Shown here: piece after piece, positions 42,191 through 63,309 of the stretch
How the letters are laid out: each line of letters opens with the position of its first letter
Position numbering within the stretch: the first letter of the stretch is position 1
From: Portunus trituberculatus
Lineage: Eukaryota; Arthropoda; Malacostraca; Decapoda; Portunidae
Direction of reading: 5' to 3'
DNA length: 64,000 nucleotides
Assembly (NCBI RefSeq): GCF_017591435.1
Contig: NC_059296.1
Span: forward strand, 4,187,001 to 4,251,000
The notes under the pieces: generated by a model
The model's database searches: none
Seen by the model: only the letters and a program-made list of their open reading frames with translations
Told to the model about the DNA's origin: nothing
Translations under genes and position numbers: made by a program

Positions 42191-42478
42191 TAAACATCAG
42201 CTTTATATTGATGGAAAATGCAATCAAAACACAAAGGAGATCAAATGATACTCAATTTTATTAGCAAGACTATTCCTTTGAGGAGACTTGGCTGGGCAGG
42301 TGTGATGATACTGTCGCTGCACCTGCCCGCACCACATCATACTGCATAGATAAAGGGGTGAATTTTTATCAGGACTTCTCTCTTGTTTATTTTAGGAGAG
42401 CTTCAAGAATTGTGTTTGTAACATTTCCTTTAATCTATTTATCATGAGCTACTGAATTCTCCATCCTTCTCACCCCCC

Positions 42479-42481
<3 letters not shown>
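42191..42481. other. Unique noncoding sequence
   Basis: Unremarkable AT-leaning sequence ending in CACCCCCCCG. Confidence 0.5.

Positions 42482-42550
<69 letters not shown>
42482..42550. repeat. (CT)n microsatellite, ~34 units
   Basis: Uninterrupted CT dinucleotides. Confidence 0.97.
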
Positions 42551-43830
<1,280 letters not shown>

Positions 43831-43925
43831 TTATTCAGCCAGTACCAAACAGTTATTCATGTGTGTCTGGATGGAGGTTATTCATTCATGTAGTGGCTTA
43901 TTCATGAGTGTCGTAAAATGAATAT
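43831..43925. promoter_or_regulatory. Homotypic cluster of TTATTCA words
   Basis: TTATTCA occurs at 43831, 43853, 43878 and 43898, and its complement TGAATA at about 43920, giving spacings of 22, 25, 20 and ~22 bp, close to two helical turns. Such phased clusters are typical of multi-site enhancers. The word resembles POU/homeodomain half-sites; the factor is not known. Confidence 0.3.

Positions 43926-46653
<2,728 letters not shown>

Positions 46654-46722
<69 letters not shown>
46654..46722. repeat. (AC)n microsatellite, ~34 units
   Basis: Uninterrupted CA dinucleotides. Confidence 0.97.
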
Positions 46723-46725
<3 letters not shown>

Positions 46726-46844
46726 GCAGGTCCGCCCTCGGCAACATGACGAATTACTAGGTGTTGCCCTCCGCTGCGTTCCCAGGAAATACTAGGGCGC
46801 TTTTGTCTTCTGGTGTACCGTGCACCCACATGCCCCTATCATGG

Positions 46845-46942
46845 TGGAGGTAGGTGATGGTGGCGGTAGGTGGTGGAGGTGGTTTTGGTGGTGGTGGTGG
46901 TGGTTATGAGATAGTGGTGATGGTGATAGTTTGTTTATGTAT

Positions 46943-46943
<1 letters not shown>
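46845..46943. repeat. Degenerate (GGT)n tract
   Basis: GGTGGAGGT and GGTGGTGGTGG units with interruptions, passing into the AGT array. Confidence 0.85.

Positions 46944-47000
<57 letters not shown>
46944..47000. repeat. (AGT)n trinucleotide array, 19 units
   Basis: Clean AGT, continuing imperfectly (GTTATAGTTGTAGT) to about 47040. Confidence 0.95.
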
Positions 47001-47224
47001 TGTAGTTATAGTTATAGTTGTTGTAGTTGGCATAGTAGTACAGGCAGTAGTAATGACAATAATGATAACGACAATAACAACAACAATGACAGCAGCAAGA
47101 ACAACACCAACAACGACGAGTAGTAATAATAATACTAAAATAACAACAACAGGACAACAACAAGAACCTCCCCCAAAAAAACAAAACAGAACAAGAAGAA
47201 CAAGAAAAAAAAACTACCACACAG

Positions 47225-47226
<2 letters not shown>
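47001..47226. repeat. Degenerate AGT/AAT/AAC tract
   Basis: Drift from AGT through AATGAT to AACAAC and AAGAAC, ending in A-rich DNA. Frames are poly-Asn/Thr artefacts. Confidence 0.8.

Positions 47227-47295
<69 letters not shown>
47227..47295. repeat. (AC)n microsatellite, ~34 units
   Basis: Uninterrupted AC dinucleotides. Confidence 0.97.
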
Positions 47296-47297
<2 letters not shown>

Positions 47298-47788
47298 GGC
47301 AACCACTAACACACCGCCTGACACACGTGCAAACCATTACGGAAACACCTGGTGCCCGCCTTGTCTCAGGTACACGTAACACATACCAACAGGAATGTAT
47401 ACACACACTCAACACCACCACCAGGAATGCCCAGATACACACACTGGAATGCACACCAACACAGACCAGGAGGAATGATTAAGTACAGTGAGTAAACCTT
47501 CCGTAACCTGATCGCCTAAAGAAACATTTTGATTCATAGCAGATTATCATGCATTTTTTCTTCCACGTTTTATTGTGCCCATGACTAGTTTTGTTTATCT
47601 TTAGAAAGTATACAGATTACATGGCGATAAGCAAATGTAAGGAAAACACATGTGGGGAGCGTTGATAGTATAGTAATAATGGATAGGTAAAAAAAAAAAA
47701 AATTGAAACGTTATCAAGTAAAAACAAGAAACCAAAGCAGGAATTTTTTGGGGGTGCAAAGTTTCTCTCCTCCTTTCTTCCTCATTCT
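47296..47788. other. Unique noncoding sequence
   Basis: ACACAC and AACACC words dominate the first 170 bp, then AT-rich DNA with an A14 run near 47690. Confidence 0.5.
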
Positions 47789-47884
47789 TACTACTACTAC
47801 TACTACTACTACCACCATCACTACTACTACTACTACTATTACCACCATCACTACTGCTACTACTACAACTACTACTACTACTAC
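47789..47884. repeat. (CTA)n trinucleotide array, imperfect
   Basis: CTA/ACT repeats with two ACCACCATC interruptions, about 30 units. Confidence 0.93.
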
Positions 47885-48557
<673 letters not shown>

Positions 48558-48596
48558 TGAGGTGGGGATGAGATACACACCAGGACAGGATGGAGG

Positions 48597-48830
48597 CGGT
48601 TCGAAGTGTGATAAGTGGGAATGAAGGAGGTGGAAGAAGATAGAGGTGAGGAATAGACTAAAGTGAAAAGATACAGAAGTGTGGATGACAAGCTGGAACA
48701 GGATAGCGGCTGCGGATAAACTGTGGAGGGAGAAACGTGGTGCGAAGTGTGATAAGTGGATGTGGAGGAGGGTGGATGAGGGTGGAGGGCGAGGTATATA
48801 CAGTAAGGTGAAAAGATGCAGAGAAAGACA
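48597..48830. repeat. Degenerate ~141-bp purine-rich tandem repeat
   Basis: GAAGTGTGATAAGTGG at 48603 recurs at 48744. Within each unit AGTGAAAAGATACAG / GGTGAAAAGATGCAG follows at a similar offset. Flanking sequence from 48200 to 48400 carries weaker copies. The long minus-strand frames here are the Ser/Leu/Pro-rich complement of the purine strand. Confidence 0.65.
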
Positions 48831-48907
48831 AAGGGTGGAGTCAGTGATGATGGTGTTGGATGGAGAACACGGTGGAGACGAGGGGTGGAGGAGGAAAAGC
48901 ATGGTAA

Positions 48908-48911
<4 letters not shown>

Positions 48912-48951
<40 letters not shown>
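48912..48951. repeat. (GA)n microsatellite, ~20 units
   Basis: Short clean GA array, followed by (GGA)n at 48969-49000. Confidence 0.95.
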
Positions 48952-48955
<4 letters not shown>

Positions 48956-49352
48956 GTGAGGGGAAGAGGGAGGAGGAGGAGGAGGAGGAAGAGGAGGAGA
49001 ACCCAACAAGAATTCCAACAACAACATTTACCAGATGGAAAATATAAAAGAGATGAAAAAAAAGAGATAAGCAATGAGATGGTGATATGTTGCAGAGATA
49101 AATCGGAGTGCAGATGCAATAAATAATGGAATAAGCCCATAAATTTTCAATACAGACCTAATCTTCTTATCGATACGCTTGTAAAATATAAGATATCTAT
49201 GAGACTTATTTAATAATCCGACCCAAGATGGGAACATGAGCACTGGGAGGAGGAGAAAAAAATAATGGAAAAGGCTATACGGAAAGAGGAGGAAGGGGAG
49301 GGAGGAGGAAGAGGAGGAAAATGAAGAGAAGTTGAAGGAAGAGCCGTAGGAA
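48952..49352. other. Purine-rich flank of GGA block
   Basis: GGAGGA at 48969-49000, then an AT-rich gap (49060-49230) without features, then GGAAGA-rich DNA. Confidence 0.5.
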
Positions 49353-49429
49353 GAGGAGGAGGAGGAGGAGGAGGAGGAGGAGGAGGAGGAGGAGGAGAAG
49401 GAGGAGGAGGAGGAGGAGGAGGAGGAGGA
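49353..49429. repeat. (GGA)n trinucleotide array, ~26 units
   Basis: One GAGAAG interruption near 49395. Confidence 0.95.
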
Positions 49430-51765
<2,336 letters not shown>

Positions 51766-51811
51766 ACAGTAGTAGTTTTTTCCTCCTCCTCCTCTTCTTT
51801 TCTTCTTCTTC
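51766..51811. repeat. (TCC)/(TTC) linker between arrays
   Basis: TCCTCCTCC followed by TTCTTCTTC connects the AGT and ATT arrays, making a three-part block. Confidence 0.9.
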
Positions 51812-51857
<46 letters not shown>

Positions 51858-51920
51858 TATTATTATTATCATTATTATTATTATCAAAATTATAGTTATC
51901 GTTATTATTATCATCACCAT
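51812..51920. repeat. (ATT)n array decaying to (ATC)n
   Basis: TTA repeats to about 51885 with rare ACT/ATC, then ATC-rich variants. Confidence 0.93.
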
Positions 51921-53406
51921 CATTATCATCATTCTATCGGCGTGTCGGGCCTTCGCGAGCTAAGCATTACTGAGCATGACGCGCAGAAGGGAACCCGTCT
52001 TGTGTTTATCGTTATGGAGGTCGCAGGAGTCTGAACGTTAGGAGTCAGGGGTCAGCCTGCTCGTTGGCCTCTGTCCTTGCAGACGACACTCGCAATGCTT
52101 GGTACAACTGACATTCTTTTATATCATCATGCACCAGTAGGCGGAGAATTCCTTAGTAGACGGTTGTTTTTTGACAACAAGTAACAAAACAAATAGTACA
52201 TTGTTGATGCTCAGGAATGTAAATACTCGAGTTGACAGTGATTTCTCTTAGGGAGCGGGCCACAAATATACTGTTGTACATGGCGATATCAATAAATTAC
52301 AGTAATGGGTACTTAAGCTGCGGTAATGTACGGTCGAAAATGTTTCGTTAATTGTCTTGTCACGGAAGATACACGAGGAGTCCCCATGAGAAAAAATGTG
52401 AGTACACAGGGCTCTCCTCCCATCCAGAGGCCGCCGCCCATGAGCGGCTCCTCCCTGACGAAGGCCAAAGCAGAGAAATTACCCGGTTATTATGTGGGTC
52501 TGTAGACACAGTCCTCAAACCACGACGTGGGAGGCAGGTAGACGTGCAGGGAACAACGACGAAGAGACTGAGGTAGCGGTGAGACCTGTACGCCTTGGTG
52601 CAGCGGCAGGCAGCCCCGCAACGTTCTTGTCACACCGCCACGACGTGGGAGGCGGCCGGGCGCGCCAGGAACACCTTGGAAGTGCCCGAGGGGTGACACA
52701 TACAAGGAAATTTTTAGCACCTTAGCCCAGACCTGATATTTACCGTGGTGTCTGGGACTCGGCGTGACCCTCACCTTATAACGGCACTGCTGACGGACGC
52801 AGGACATTGCCTCGTTCCGTAGATCTGTCTCGGACAATAAATGCTGGAAACATAATATGCTCCAAAGCCACCATAGAAAAGACCCTGCCTAAAAACAAAC
52901 CTACTTTTACAAACAAAATTTCCATGCTTGCATGCGAAAAAGGTTCAAAGCGGAAAAACAATGGAGGGGAAAAATGTGGAAAAAATGTGGAAAAATGTCC
53001 CTTGCTTTTTCGCGGTGCACCTGAGGTCTCCGTCCCTCACTCCCACGGCACCTCGGGCCCTGTGTGTGCATAAAACTAAGCTACGCTGCCCATGACAACC
53101 CACCGAGCAATTGGCTACACCTTGCGAATTATTGTCAACATCTGCCACCATTAAGAAACACGAACGAACACGGGTCCCATTCGTTCCCTGGGCGTGCAAC
53201 ACCCTTGGGAGGCCACCAAGTCTCTCCTCTGACCCCGCCAAGGTCGCATTTCTTCTCATCCATGCCACCTATGAGCATTGTGACTCGCCCCAGCAGTGAA
53301 GGTTGTGACGCTGTTGATCTACGAGGAAGCATTACGAAAACTGTGAAGTGGAGAGATTCAAAATCATCTTCATTTGACTATCTTTATATTGTGTTTATAG
53401 AGTTGA

Positions 53407-53408
<2 letters not shown>
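51921..53408. other. Unique noncoding sequence
   Basis: Mixed composition. GTGGAAAAA(T) repeats at 52976-52996. Overlapping frames at 52490-52837 and 52807-53073 are unrecognised. No RNA gene or mobile element seen. Confidence 0.45.

Positions 53409-53461
<53 letters not shown>
53409..53461. repeat. (TC)n microsatellite, ~26 units
   Basis: First of three CT arrays within 470 bp. Confidence 0.97.
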
Positions 53462-53464
<3 letters not shown>

Positions 53465-53564
53465 GTACTCAGTCATCGCGGAGAATGTCTTAAGCAAACA
53501 CTCGTCCCAGCCACCCAACCTCAACCCCGGGCCACGGATTTACAATTTACACTCCCACTTTAAT

Positions 53565-53569
<5 letters not shown>

Positions 53570-53622
<53 letters not shown>
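53570..53622. repeat. (TC)n microsatellite, ~26 units
   Basis: Uninterrupted TC dinucleotides. Confidence 0.97.
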
Positions 53623-53625
<3 letters not shown>

Positions 53626-53811
53626 GCTTTTTCTTTTCATACGGACCTTGTATACCATGTTTCCTTGATTACACCATATAAAGAAGACACTTTTGCAGAT
53701 TAAATAAGAAGAAAGTGGAAAGCTCGCCTCACATTCTCCACCTAACCACCAGCCATTTACTCCTTCTTAAAACCGTCTAATTAAACGTACATTGAATTAT
53801 CTAAAAAGGTG

Positions 53812-53813
<2 letters not shown>

Positions 53814-53877
<64 letters not shown>
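53814..53877. repeat. (TC)n microsatellite, ~32 units
   Basis: Uninterrupted; followed by imperfect CTTTCTCTT to about 53930. Confidence 0.97.
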
Positions 53878-53880
<3 letters not shown>

Positions 53881-54268
53881 TTTTCTCTTTCATTCTTGTT
53901 CTCTTTCTCTCTTTTTCTCTGTCTCACACACACTAGACTAGAGGGAGAGGAGAGATGCCCCAACATACTGACCTCATCCTGACCTGACCTCGCTTCCCAC
54001 ACCTGCCCCCCTCTTGGGTACTTTCGTTTACAGTGACGCGGAGCAGCAACACGTGACTCAGCTTCGCATTGTTCTCGCTGATATCATGCCACTTCCAAGC
54101 ACACTCCAAGCGGTTAATATTTTTTTCCCTACTTTTCTCCCGTCAATACGAATTTTGCTGATTTTTCTTGTGTTTCTTATGTTGTTTGCTCTTGCAGTTA
54201 CTTTCATTGCGCGATGAGTTTAAGGAGGTATTCTAGGTGTTGGTATTTGTGTGTATGGGGACTGTATT
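53878..54268. other. Unique noncoding sequence
   Basis: Pyrimidine-rich left end, then mixed. Nothing recognised. Confidence 0.5.
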
Positions 54269-54373
54269 ATGAAGTGTTTCTGTGTTTCACCCGGATGTGG
54301 AAATAATTGGGGTTATCAAAGGTGTTTTCGTGATTCAAGTGATAGTTTGGCAAGCATTCAGATCCACAAATGA
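54269..54373 (+). pseudogene. Possible zinc-finger remnant (THAP-like start)
   Basis: A 34-aa frame beginning MKCFCVSPGCGNNWGYQRCF has Cys5-x4-Cys10 directly after the Met, the spacing seen at the start of THAP zinc-binding domains, and an aromatic-Arg pair about ten residues later. It stops at residue 34, before the second Cys/His pair of a THAP domain. It could be a decayed THAP-type transposase or transcription-factor exon, or chance. No continuation was found in other frames with confidence. Confidence 0.15.
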
Positions 54374-56280
<1,907 letters not shown>

Positions 56281-56880
56281 AGACGATTCGTTTTCTAAAA
56301 TGAGGTATTTTTCATGCCCCGCGCTAACGTGCAGTCTGATTTAAGGGTTGTAAAGCATTTAGGTTTATTCATTACTTATATCTCCAGTATGTTTAGTCAG
56401 CGAGGCGTGAAACGCATGGCCTCGTATATTTCCATTAATCCCCCAGAGTACGAGGCGGACAGTTACGTGGAGCAGTGCCGAGAGCAATCGCTGGCGAGGC
56501 TGTGGTGTTCTCGCTCGGCACTAACTTCAATGGAACTTTTAATTAACTTCATGTTCTTCATCGACCACCTAATTAGCCAGGCCTGTCCCGCGCCGCCCCA
56601 CCTCCGTCCAGACCAATTGCCGCTCATTACCTCCGCAGATGTGAGCAGGCCGGGCGTGCAGGCCGACCCGAGGCGCTTAGACGCATCCCAAACACAAAGA
56701 CGTGCAACTCTACGAGCAATTCAAGCATGAAGACCTCCATGAGTGTCTCCTCACGCCACACGCAACCCCAAACTGGTCTTTGGTCTGACGGCTGCAGCAA
56801 AGCCCGGGGCGCCGCTGCTTGCCGCTCTGAGACCCGCCTCCCACATGACAGCACCGTGCAATTAAGCAAAGTGCACTAAA
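56281..56880. other. Island with the longest non-repetitive ORF
   Basis: A 138-aa frame (56314-56730, +) is not low-complexity but has no recognised domain and no splice signals that stand out. The same stretch holds CTTTTAATTAACTTC, CCTAATTAGCC and ACCAATTG (56534-56620), so a noncoding regulatory island is equally likely. Confidence 0.3.
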
Positions 56881-57216
56881 ACCATTGCAATTAGATGTAC
56901 CTCAGTGTTTGTCGGTTTGAGCCGTTTGTACCATAAGTCGACTATGGCCCCCTACACTGCCGCTCCTTTCTTGCTGATAGGTCTGTCTCACCAAACCGCA
57001 GTTGCAGAACACATTAGACTGTACTTTTAATGAATGCATCCCATACCATCACCAGCATTGTCTGACTCTCCTGAAAAGAAAGGATAAAAATTCTTGGCAC
57101 ATGTTCACACTGCCACCAGAGCCCGCGTCAGGAAGGTCGTGAGCCGTTCTCTGTGCCAAATTTGAGGTTATGGGACAAGTAGTTTGGAGAAAAATTATAT
57201 ATCGTCAGCACCCTTG

Positions 57217-57218
<2 letters not shown>
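56881..57218. other. Unique noncoding sequence
   Basis: No feature recognised before the AC array. Confidence 0.55.

Positions 57219-57311
<93 letters not shown>
57219..57311. repeat. (AC)n microsatellite, ~46 units
   Basis: Uninterrupted CA dinucleotides, immediately 5' of the LINE-like tail. Confidence 0.97.
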
Positions 57312-57598
<287 letters not shown>

Positions 57599-57642
57599 CA
57601 ACAAAACACTCTGTGGCACATGAACGCATAAAAAGGGAAATA

Positions 57643-58620
<978 letters not shown>

Positions 58621-59000
58621 GGAAATATAAAAGTTCAATTTATATTAATCCACGTCAAGGGCGGACGTCCCCCCATCAAACTTTCACACACCTGATCGAT
58701 GTAATCTGCCGCATCGACAGGTCACGTCAGCCCTCTCATTAATTTTTCCTTCCCTCCACTTTATTTATTGGCGCATATTTTACAGGATCAAGTGATTAGT
58801 CAGCTTCTGAATTAAGAGGAGAAGACGGAGGAAGGAGAGGAGGGAGAGTAGGGGCAGGAAAGGGGGGATAGGGAGGAGGGCGGACCTTCCACATCAAAAT
58901 TTCACCATCCGTCGACCCTTACTTCCGGTAGCGCATCACAAATATTGTCCCGATGAGCGGCGGGTGTGGCCTCTATCACCGATATATATTTATTTGTTTA
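58621..59000. other. Unique sequence, purine patch
   Basis: 58640-58790 has TTTATATTAATCCACG, CTCATTAATTTTTCC and TTTATTTATTGGCGC; 58810-58890 is GGAGGA-rich. No gene. Confidence 0.45.
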
Positions 59001-60118
59001 TTTCTTTCCTCACGGCGCACAACATCTAGTGGGCTGACACTTACGTGACAGATGTGCTTAAGTTGCTTTTGGTATGATTATATTCATTCGAAAGCAATAT
59101 CTATTTTCTACATACGAGGTTAAGGAATCGAATCCTTGGTCTATCTGCTTAACAAGCGTGTTTACTGTGTACCCAGAACCAGCCGGGATGACGGGCAGGG
59201 CCGCACTGGGTCTGGTCTCCGCCCTTCCGCTGACCACCGCTCAAAAGGGCGAAGGTCAAGCCTTATTACATGGGGGAAAAATAACCCGTTTCCTCCTTCC
59301 TGTCCGCCCTTGTGACGGTGACTTTGCCTGTTTCCGCTGAACTAGGCTGAGGTCTGCTTGGGAGGGGCGGGGGCGCGGGAGAGCTTCCGTGGCCTGGAAA
59401 CATTTAAAAGTCCATGTTTATGCCAATTGAAGGAAAGACCTTAGTAAAAGTTCAACCCCCCCCCCATGAACCTGGAAATACAATGTTTATCTGAAGGCCT
59501 TTGAAAAATCGACAAGCTGAAATTGTTAACTGTTACGTAAGTCTGAAGTTTGCTTTCTCTGGACGGGTTTTTAGCTTGAAAAGAAAACAAGACTTTCGTG
59601 GCAAGACCTCATGTTTGAGAGGCCAGGGGAATACAACCCTTGAGGTGGCTCTCAGCGTGGAGGAATATCGACTGTCATCGGCTCGGCGCAAGATGAATGG
59701 ACGGCTGCCCTTCACTGCTGGCCGCGGTGGAGTGTCAGGCGGGGCTGATTTATCGCGACACATGCATGATGAAGCAGAGGAAAGTATTATGTATGCATGC
59801 ATCACATAGTGCATATATGTATACCTCATAACTATGTGTATGAAATGACGTACAAAGCAGGGGTTTCAATATACATACACATGAATTGCAGTGTGATCCT
59901 CGACAAACGTGAGAGAATAAAGAAGTGCAGTAGATCTTCAAAATATTTATGAATTAGACGATGGACGGGATTACACGTTCTCTGGTAGGATATTTCGATA
60001 TGATTAAATGCTTAGCCAACCATACACCGCACTACATCAACTAATGCTGTGTTCCTCATGCAAAATAAACACTTTCAGATCCTCACGTACTCTACACCCA
60101 TTAGTTGTTATACAAGGA
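59001..60118. other. Unique noncoding sequence
   Basis: Several frames (59074-59340, 59501-59809) without recognisable domains. C10 run near 59457. AT-rich 59760-60110. Confidence 0.45.
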
Positions 60119-60341
60119 CCTTTTTTTATTTATACCATGTGGGCTTTTCATGGAAATTTATGGGCTAAATGAGGTACTATTTGGGGTACCTCCTATCTCA
60201 AAGCCCAAAGGCTGGGAAACCGTTACCCCGAGTGAGAAAGCCCAACCTACACTCGGACCGTGAACAGGATTCGAACCCGTGCGGTTGGAGACACCTCGGA
60301 CCCCCAAGCACGCATGATTCCACTGTACCACGGCGGTACGA
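60119..60341 (-). mobile_element. tRNA-Ser-like SINE, copy 1
   Basis: On the minus strand a tRNA-like head starts near 60341 (CCGTGGTACAGTGGAATCATG, A-box) and carries GGTGTCTCCAACCGC, reminiscent of the long variable arm of tRNA-Ser/Leu. The B-box is GGGTTCGAATCCTG. A body beginning CCGAGTGTAGGTTGGGC follows, then CTCGGGGTAACGGTTTCCC, and it ends in an A/T-rich tail (AAATAAAAAAAGG) at 60119-60133. A shorter copy lies 1.4 kb downstream in the same orientation. The frame it creates is not a gene. Confidence 0.8.
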
Positions 60342-60735
60342 GTATACACAGTTGCTACCTTGACCTACTGAAGGACACTGCGGTTGAGTTCATGGCTAAA
60401 GAATGGTGTAATAAAACTCTACTACATACGAGCGGATGTGGGTGTGGATCCATTGATTTGATTTGTACCGGTGGTGTAAAATATTGTAAGGCACAGACAA
60501 CTAACACCAAAGGATGAATTCATAAATCATTCTAGCGTCCTGGCAGGTTATATACAGACCATCCAATTTACCTGCGCATCTATCCATTACTTCGGATACC
60601 TATGTTCGTTTTTTTCTCTTTTCCTCTCTGGCTCTCTTTCTAAGTTTCATGATGTTTATTCGTATCTTCCGTCTTTATCATCACAGCGTACTCGTTCATT
60701 GCCTCTCCCTTCGAGGTATCCACGTTCCAGATTAT

Positions 60736-60736
<1 letters not shown>
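60342..60736. other. Unique noncoding sequence
   Basis: Nothing recognised between the SINE and the CA array. Confidence 0.55.

Positions 60737-60813
<77 letters not shown>
60737..60813. repeat. (CA)n microsatellite, ~38 units
   Basis: Uninterrupted CA; opens a 680-bp block that is half microsatellite. Confidence 0.97.
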
Positions 60814-60815
<2 letters not shown>

Positions 60816-60888
60816 TTCCTCATTCATAACACCATAATTAACGCTTTGTTCCCTTGAAGTGCAACGTCAGTACAGCCTTAGCATCAGT

Positions 60889-60890
<2 letters not shown>

Positions 60891-60968
<78 letters not shown>
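60891..60968. repeat. (CT)n microsatellite, 39 units
   Basis: Uninterrupted CT dinucleotides. Confidence 0.97.
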
Positions 60969-60970
<2 letters not shown>

Positions 60971-61194
60971 CACACCCCCAGCGCCGCCCTATCCCCGCCA
61001 GGTGACCAAGATACATAAAGCGTGTTGAGACGAACGCTTGACAAACACACCACCTTCTGAAAAAAGAGACAAAATTTTCTCCACGTTGGTCTTGAGAAAA
61101 CTCTCCTCCTTCTCTTTTCCTCTGTCTGTTTTTCTCTCCTTCTTCCTGGATATCCATCAGTATTTCTTCCCTCAGGCTCATCATCTCAATACCT

Positions 61195-61197
<3 letters not shown>
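60969..61197. other. Unique spacer between CT arrays
   Basis: No feature; pyrimidine-rich at 61100-61150. Confidence 0.5.

Positions 61198-61250
<53 letters not shown>
61198..61250. repeat. (TC)n microsatellite, 26 units
   Basis: Left arm of an inverted CT/GA pair. Confidence 0.97.
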
Positions 61251-61252
<2 letters not shown>

Positions 61253-61284
61253 GCAGTGTTTGTCTTGCAAGTGGTGTGTGTGTA

Positions 61285-61642
<358 letters not shown>

Positions 61643-61763
61643 TCTTTTCTTACCTCCTTTGCCCCGAGTGAGGAAGCCCAACCTACACTCGGACCGTGGA
61701 CAGGATTCGAACCCATGCGCTTGGAGACCCTTCGGACCTCCAAAGCACGCATGATTCCACTGT
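61643..61763 (-). mobile_element. tRNA-Ser-like SINE, copy 2 (shortened)
   Basis: Same head and early body as the copy at 60341, including GGTACAGTGGAATCATGCG, GGGTCTCCAAGCGC and GGGTTCGAATCCTG. It lacks about 40 bp after CTCGGGG: the sequence runs CTCGGGGCAAAGGAGGTAAG where copy 1 has a longer stretch ending AGGAGGTACC. It is flanked by ACCATCTCTT at 61633-61642 and 61764-61773, a plausible 10-bp target duplication, though pyrimidine-rich. Not expressed as protein. Confidence 0.82.
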
Positions 61764-61773
61764 ACCATCTCTT

Positions 61774-62207
61774 CTCTTACGTCAGCAAAATTTTCTCTTT
61801 CTATTTCCCTCCACCACTTCGTATCACAATTTCGCTTTTCCTTCTCAAATTTTCAGCTTTTCCTCTTTTTCCTCGGCAGAAACTTTCCAGCCACTCTTCC
61901 TCCCACTTTGCCTTCTCCTCAACCACTCTTTAGAAAATCGTAACCTTGCGCAGGACCAAAACAAATGGAAGCAAAACCCTGCACGACCCGGCACGAGGCA
62001 GAACCACCTGGCACAAAACCGAGAGGCGTTCACACAAATCACGCACGACCTCACACCGAACCAAAACGACCCCACACAACGAACGCCCAGAAACTTACTA
62101 AACGAAACGAGGGGAAAAAAAAAATGAATAAAACCAAATTCTTTAGTCTCCGAAAATTTGATAACCAGAAAGGGCGGAGAAAAATGACAAGAATGACAAG
62201 TTGCAGG

Positions 62208-62211
<4 letters not shown>
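61774..62211. other. Unique noncoding sequence
   Basis: Pyrimidine-rich then A/C-rich (CCAAAACGACC words); no gene recognised. Confidence 0.5.

Positions 62212-62269
<58 letters not shown>
62212..62269. repeat. (TC)n microsatellite, ~28 units
   Basis: Uninterrupted TC dinucleotides. Confidence 0.97.
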
Positions 62270-62272
<3 letters not shown>

Positions 62273-62787
62273 AGATGAAGCACGTGTAATTAGGCTCAAG
62301 TGTGGAAGCATATATTTAGCGGCATCTAATTGCGTGGAAAATGCAAAACAGAAAAAAATACAATAGAAAATTACGTAGGAAAGAAAAAGTAACAGAGAAA
62401 AGGGGAAGAAAAAAAAAGAAACATTAATTTTCACTCCCACAGATACGTACTTCAGTCTCTTATTAAATCTAGTGAGGCAAAACGTGGTGGCAAATTGCAT
62501 AGTTATCCCCCGGAGCGTTGCAAAAAGTCGTCCTCAGTGTTTCATTATTCAGCACAAATCTCACATTAGCCACGTGCCGCGGGTCCCAGCCAGGAGGGCG
62601 CTCGGGGCCTGCTATCGTGAAGGCCAGGCAGAGAGAGAAAGAGAATTTAAAAGAAGAGCGATACAAAAGCCTCACCCATGCTTGTATACTCTTGTGATTC
62701 ACTAAGGACTATTATTGAACACTGCATGGTCCTATTTCCTGCCTTCAGTAATTTAGTAAAAGGTATTTAGATGTTTTATAAGGTGTT
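62270..62787. other. Unique noncoding sequence
   Basis: A-rich 62340-62430. No gene or RNA recognised. Confidence 0.5.
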
Positions 62788-62791
62788 TTAA

Positions 62792-63001
62792 CCACTTCAG
62801 TACTGGAACACATTTTTATCATGATTTTTTTAAGAATGATTAGACAATTTTATTAACATTATCAAGGGTCTATGGAGGTCAGAAGATTAGTGGCCAGAGT
62901 TTACATCATTTTAATCCGCCCACATAAATTTCTGAAGCTGTGTAAAAATCACCAAATAGCAAGCAGAATAAATGCGAAAATGCGTCCTGGTAATGAAGGG
63001 A
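62792..63001 (-). mobile_element. TTAA-flanked MITE, copy 2
   Basis: 210 bp bounded by TTAA (62788-62791, 63002-63005). Ends are CCACTTCAGTACTGG and the complement of the right end, TCCCTTCATTACCAGG. Its reverse complement aligns along the whole length with the copy at 18817 with only small indels, so both are full-length and derive from one family. No coding capacity. Confidence 0.8.
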
Positions 63002-63059
63002 TTAATAACGTTATTGATAGTTTAGCAACATTTCTATATTTACAATTAGAGAAACTCAC

Positions 63060-63060
<1 letters not shown>

Positions 63061-63128
<68 letters not shown>
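63061..63128. repeat. (ATA)n trinucleotide array, ~22 units
   Basis: Clean TAA repeats 56 bp after the MITE. Confidence 0.96.
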
Positions 63129-63230
63129 CTATATAGTCTTTGGGAAGTGTCCTGATCAGAGAAAGTAGTATTTAAAAGTATGGGTTCTTCTTTCTTTATG
63201 TGAATAACATCATATACATAGTTGATACAG

Positions 63231-63233
<3 letters not shown>

Positions 63234-63305
<72 letters not shown>
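63234..63305. repeat. (TC)n microsatellite, 36 units
   Basis: Uninterrupted TC dinucleotides. Confidence 0.97.

Positions 63306-63309
<4 letters not shown>

Noticed and set aside
60260..60517. Protein-coding gene starting in the SINE region (frame beginning MNRIRTRAVGD)
   Set aside because: The same peptide pattern appears in the second SINE copy (DRIRTHALGDPSD), so it is a translated tRNA-derived repeat.
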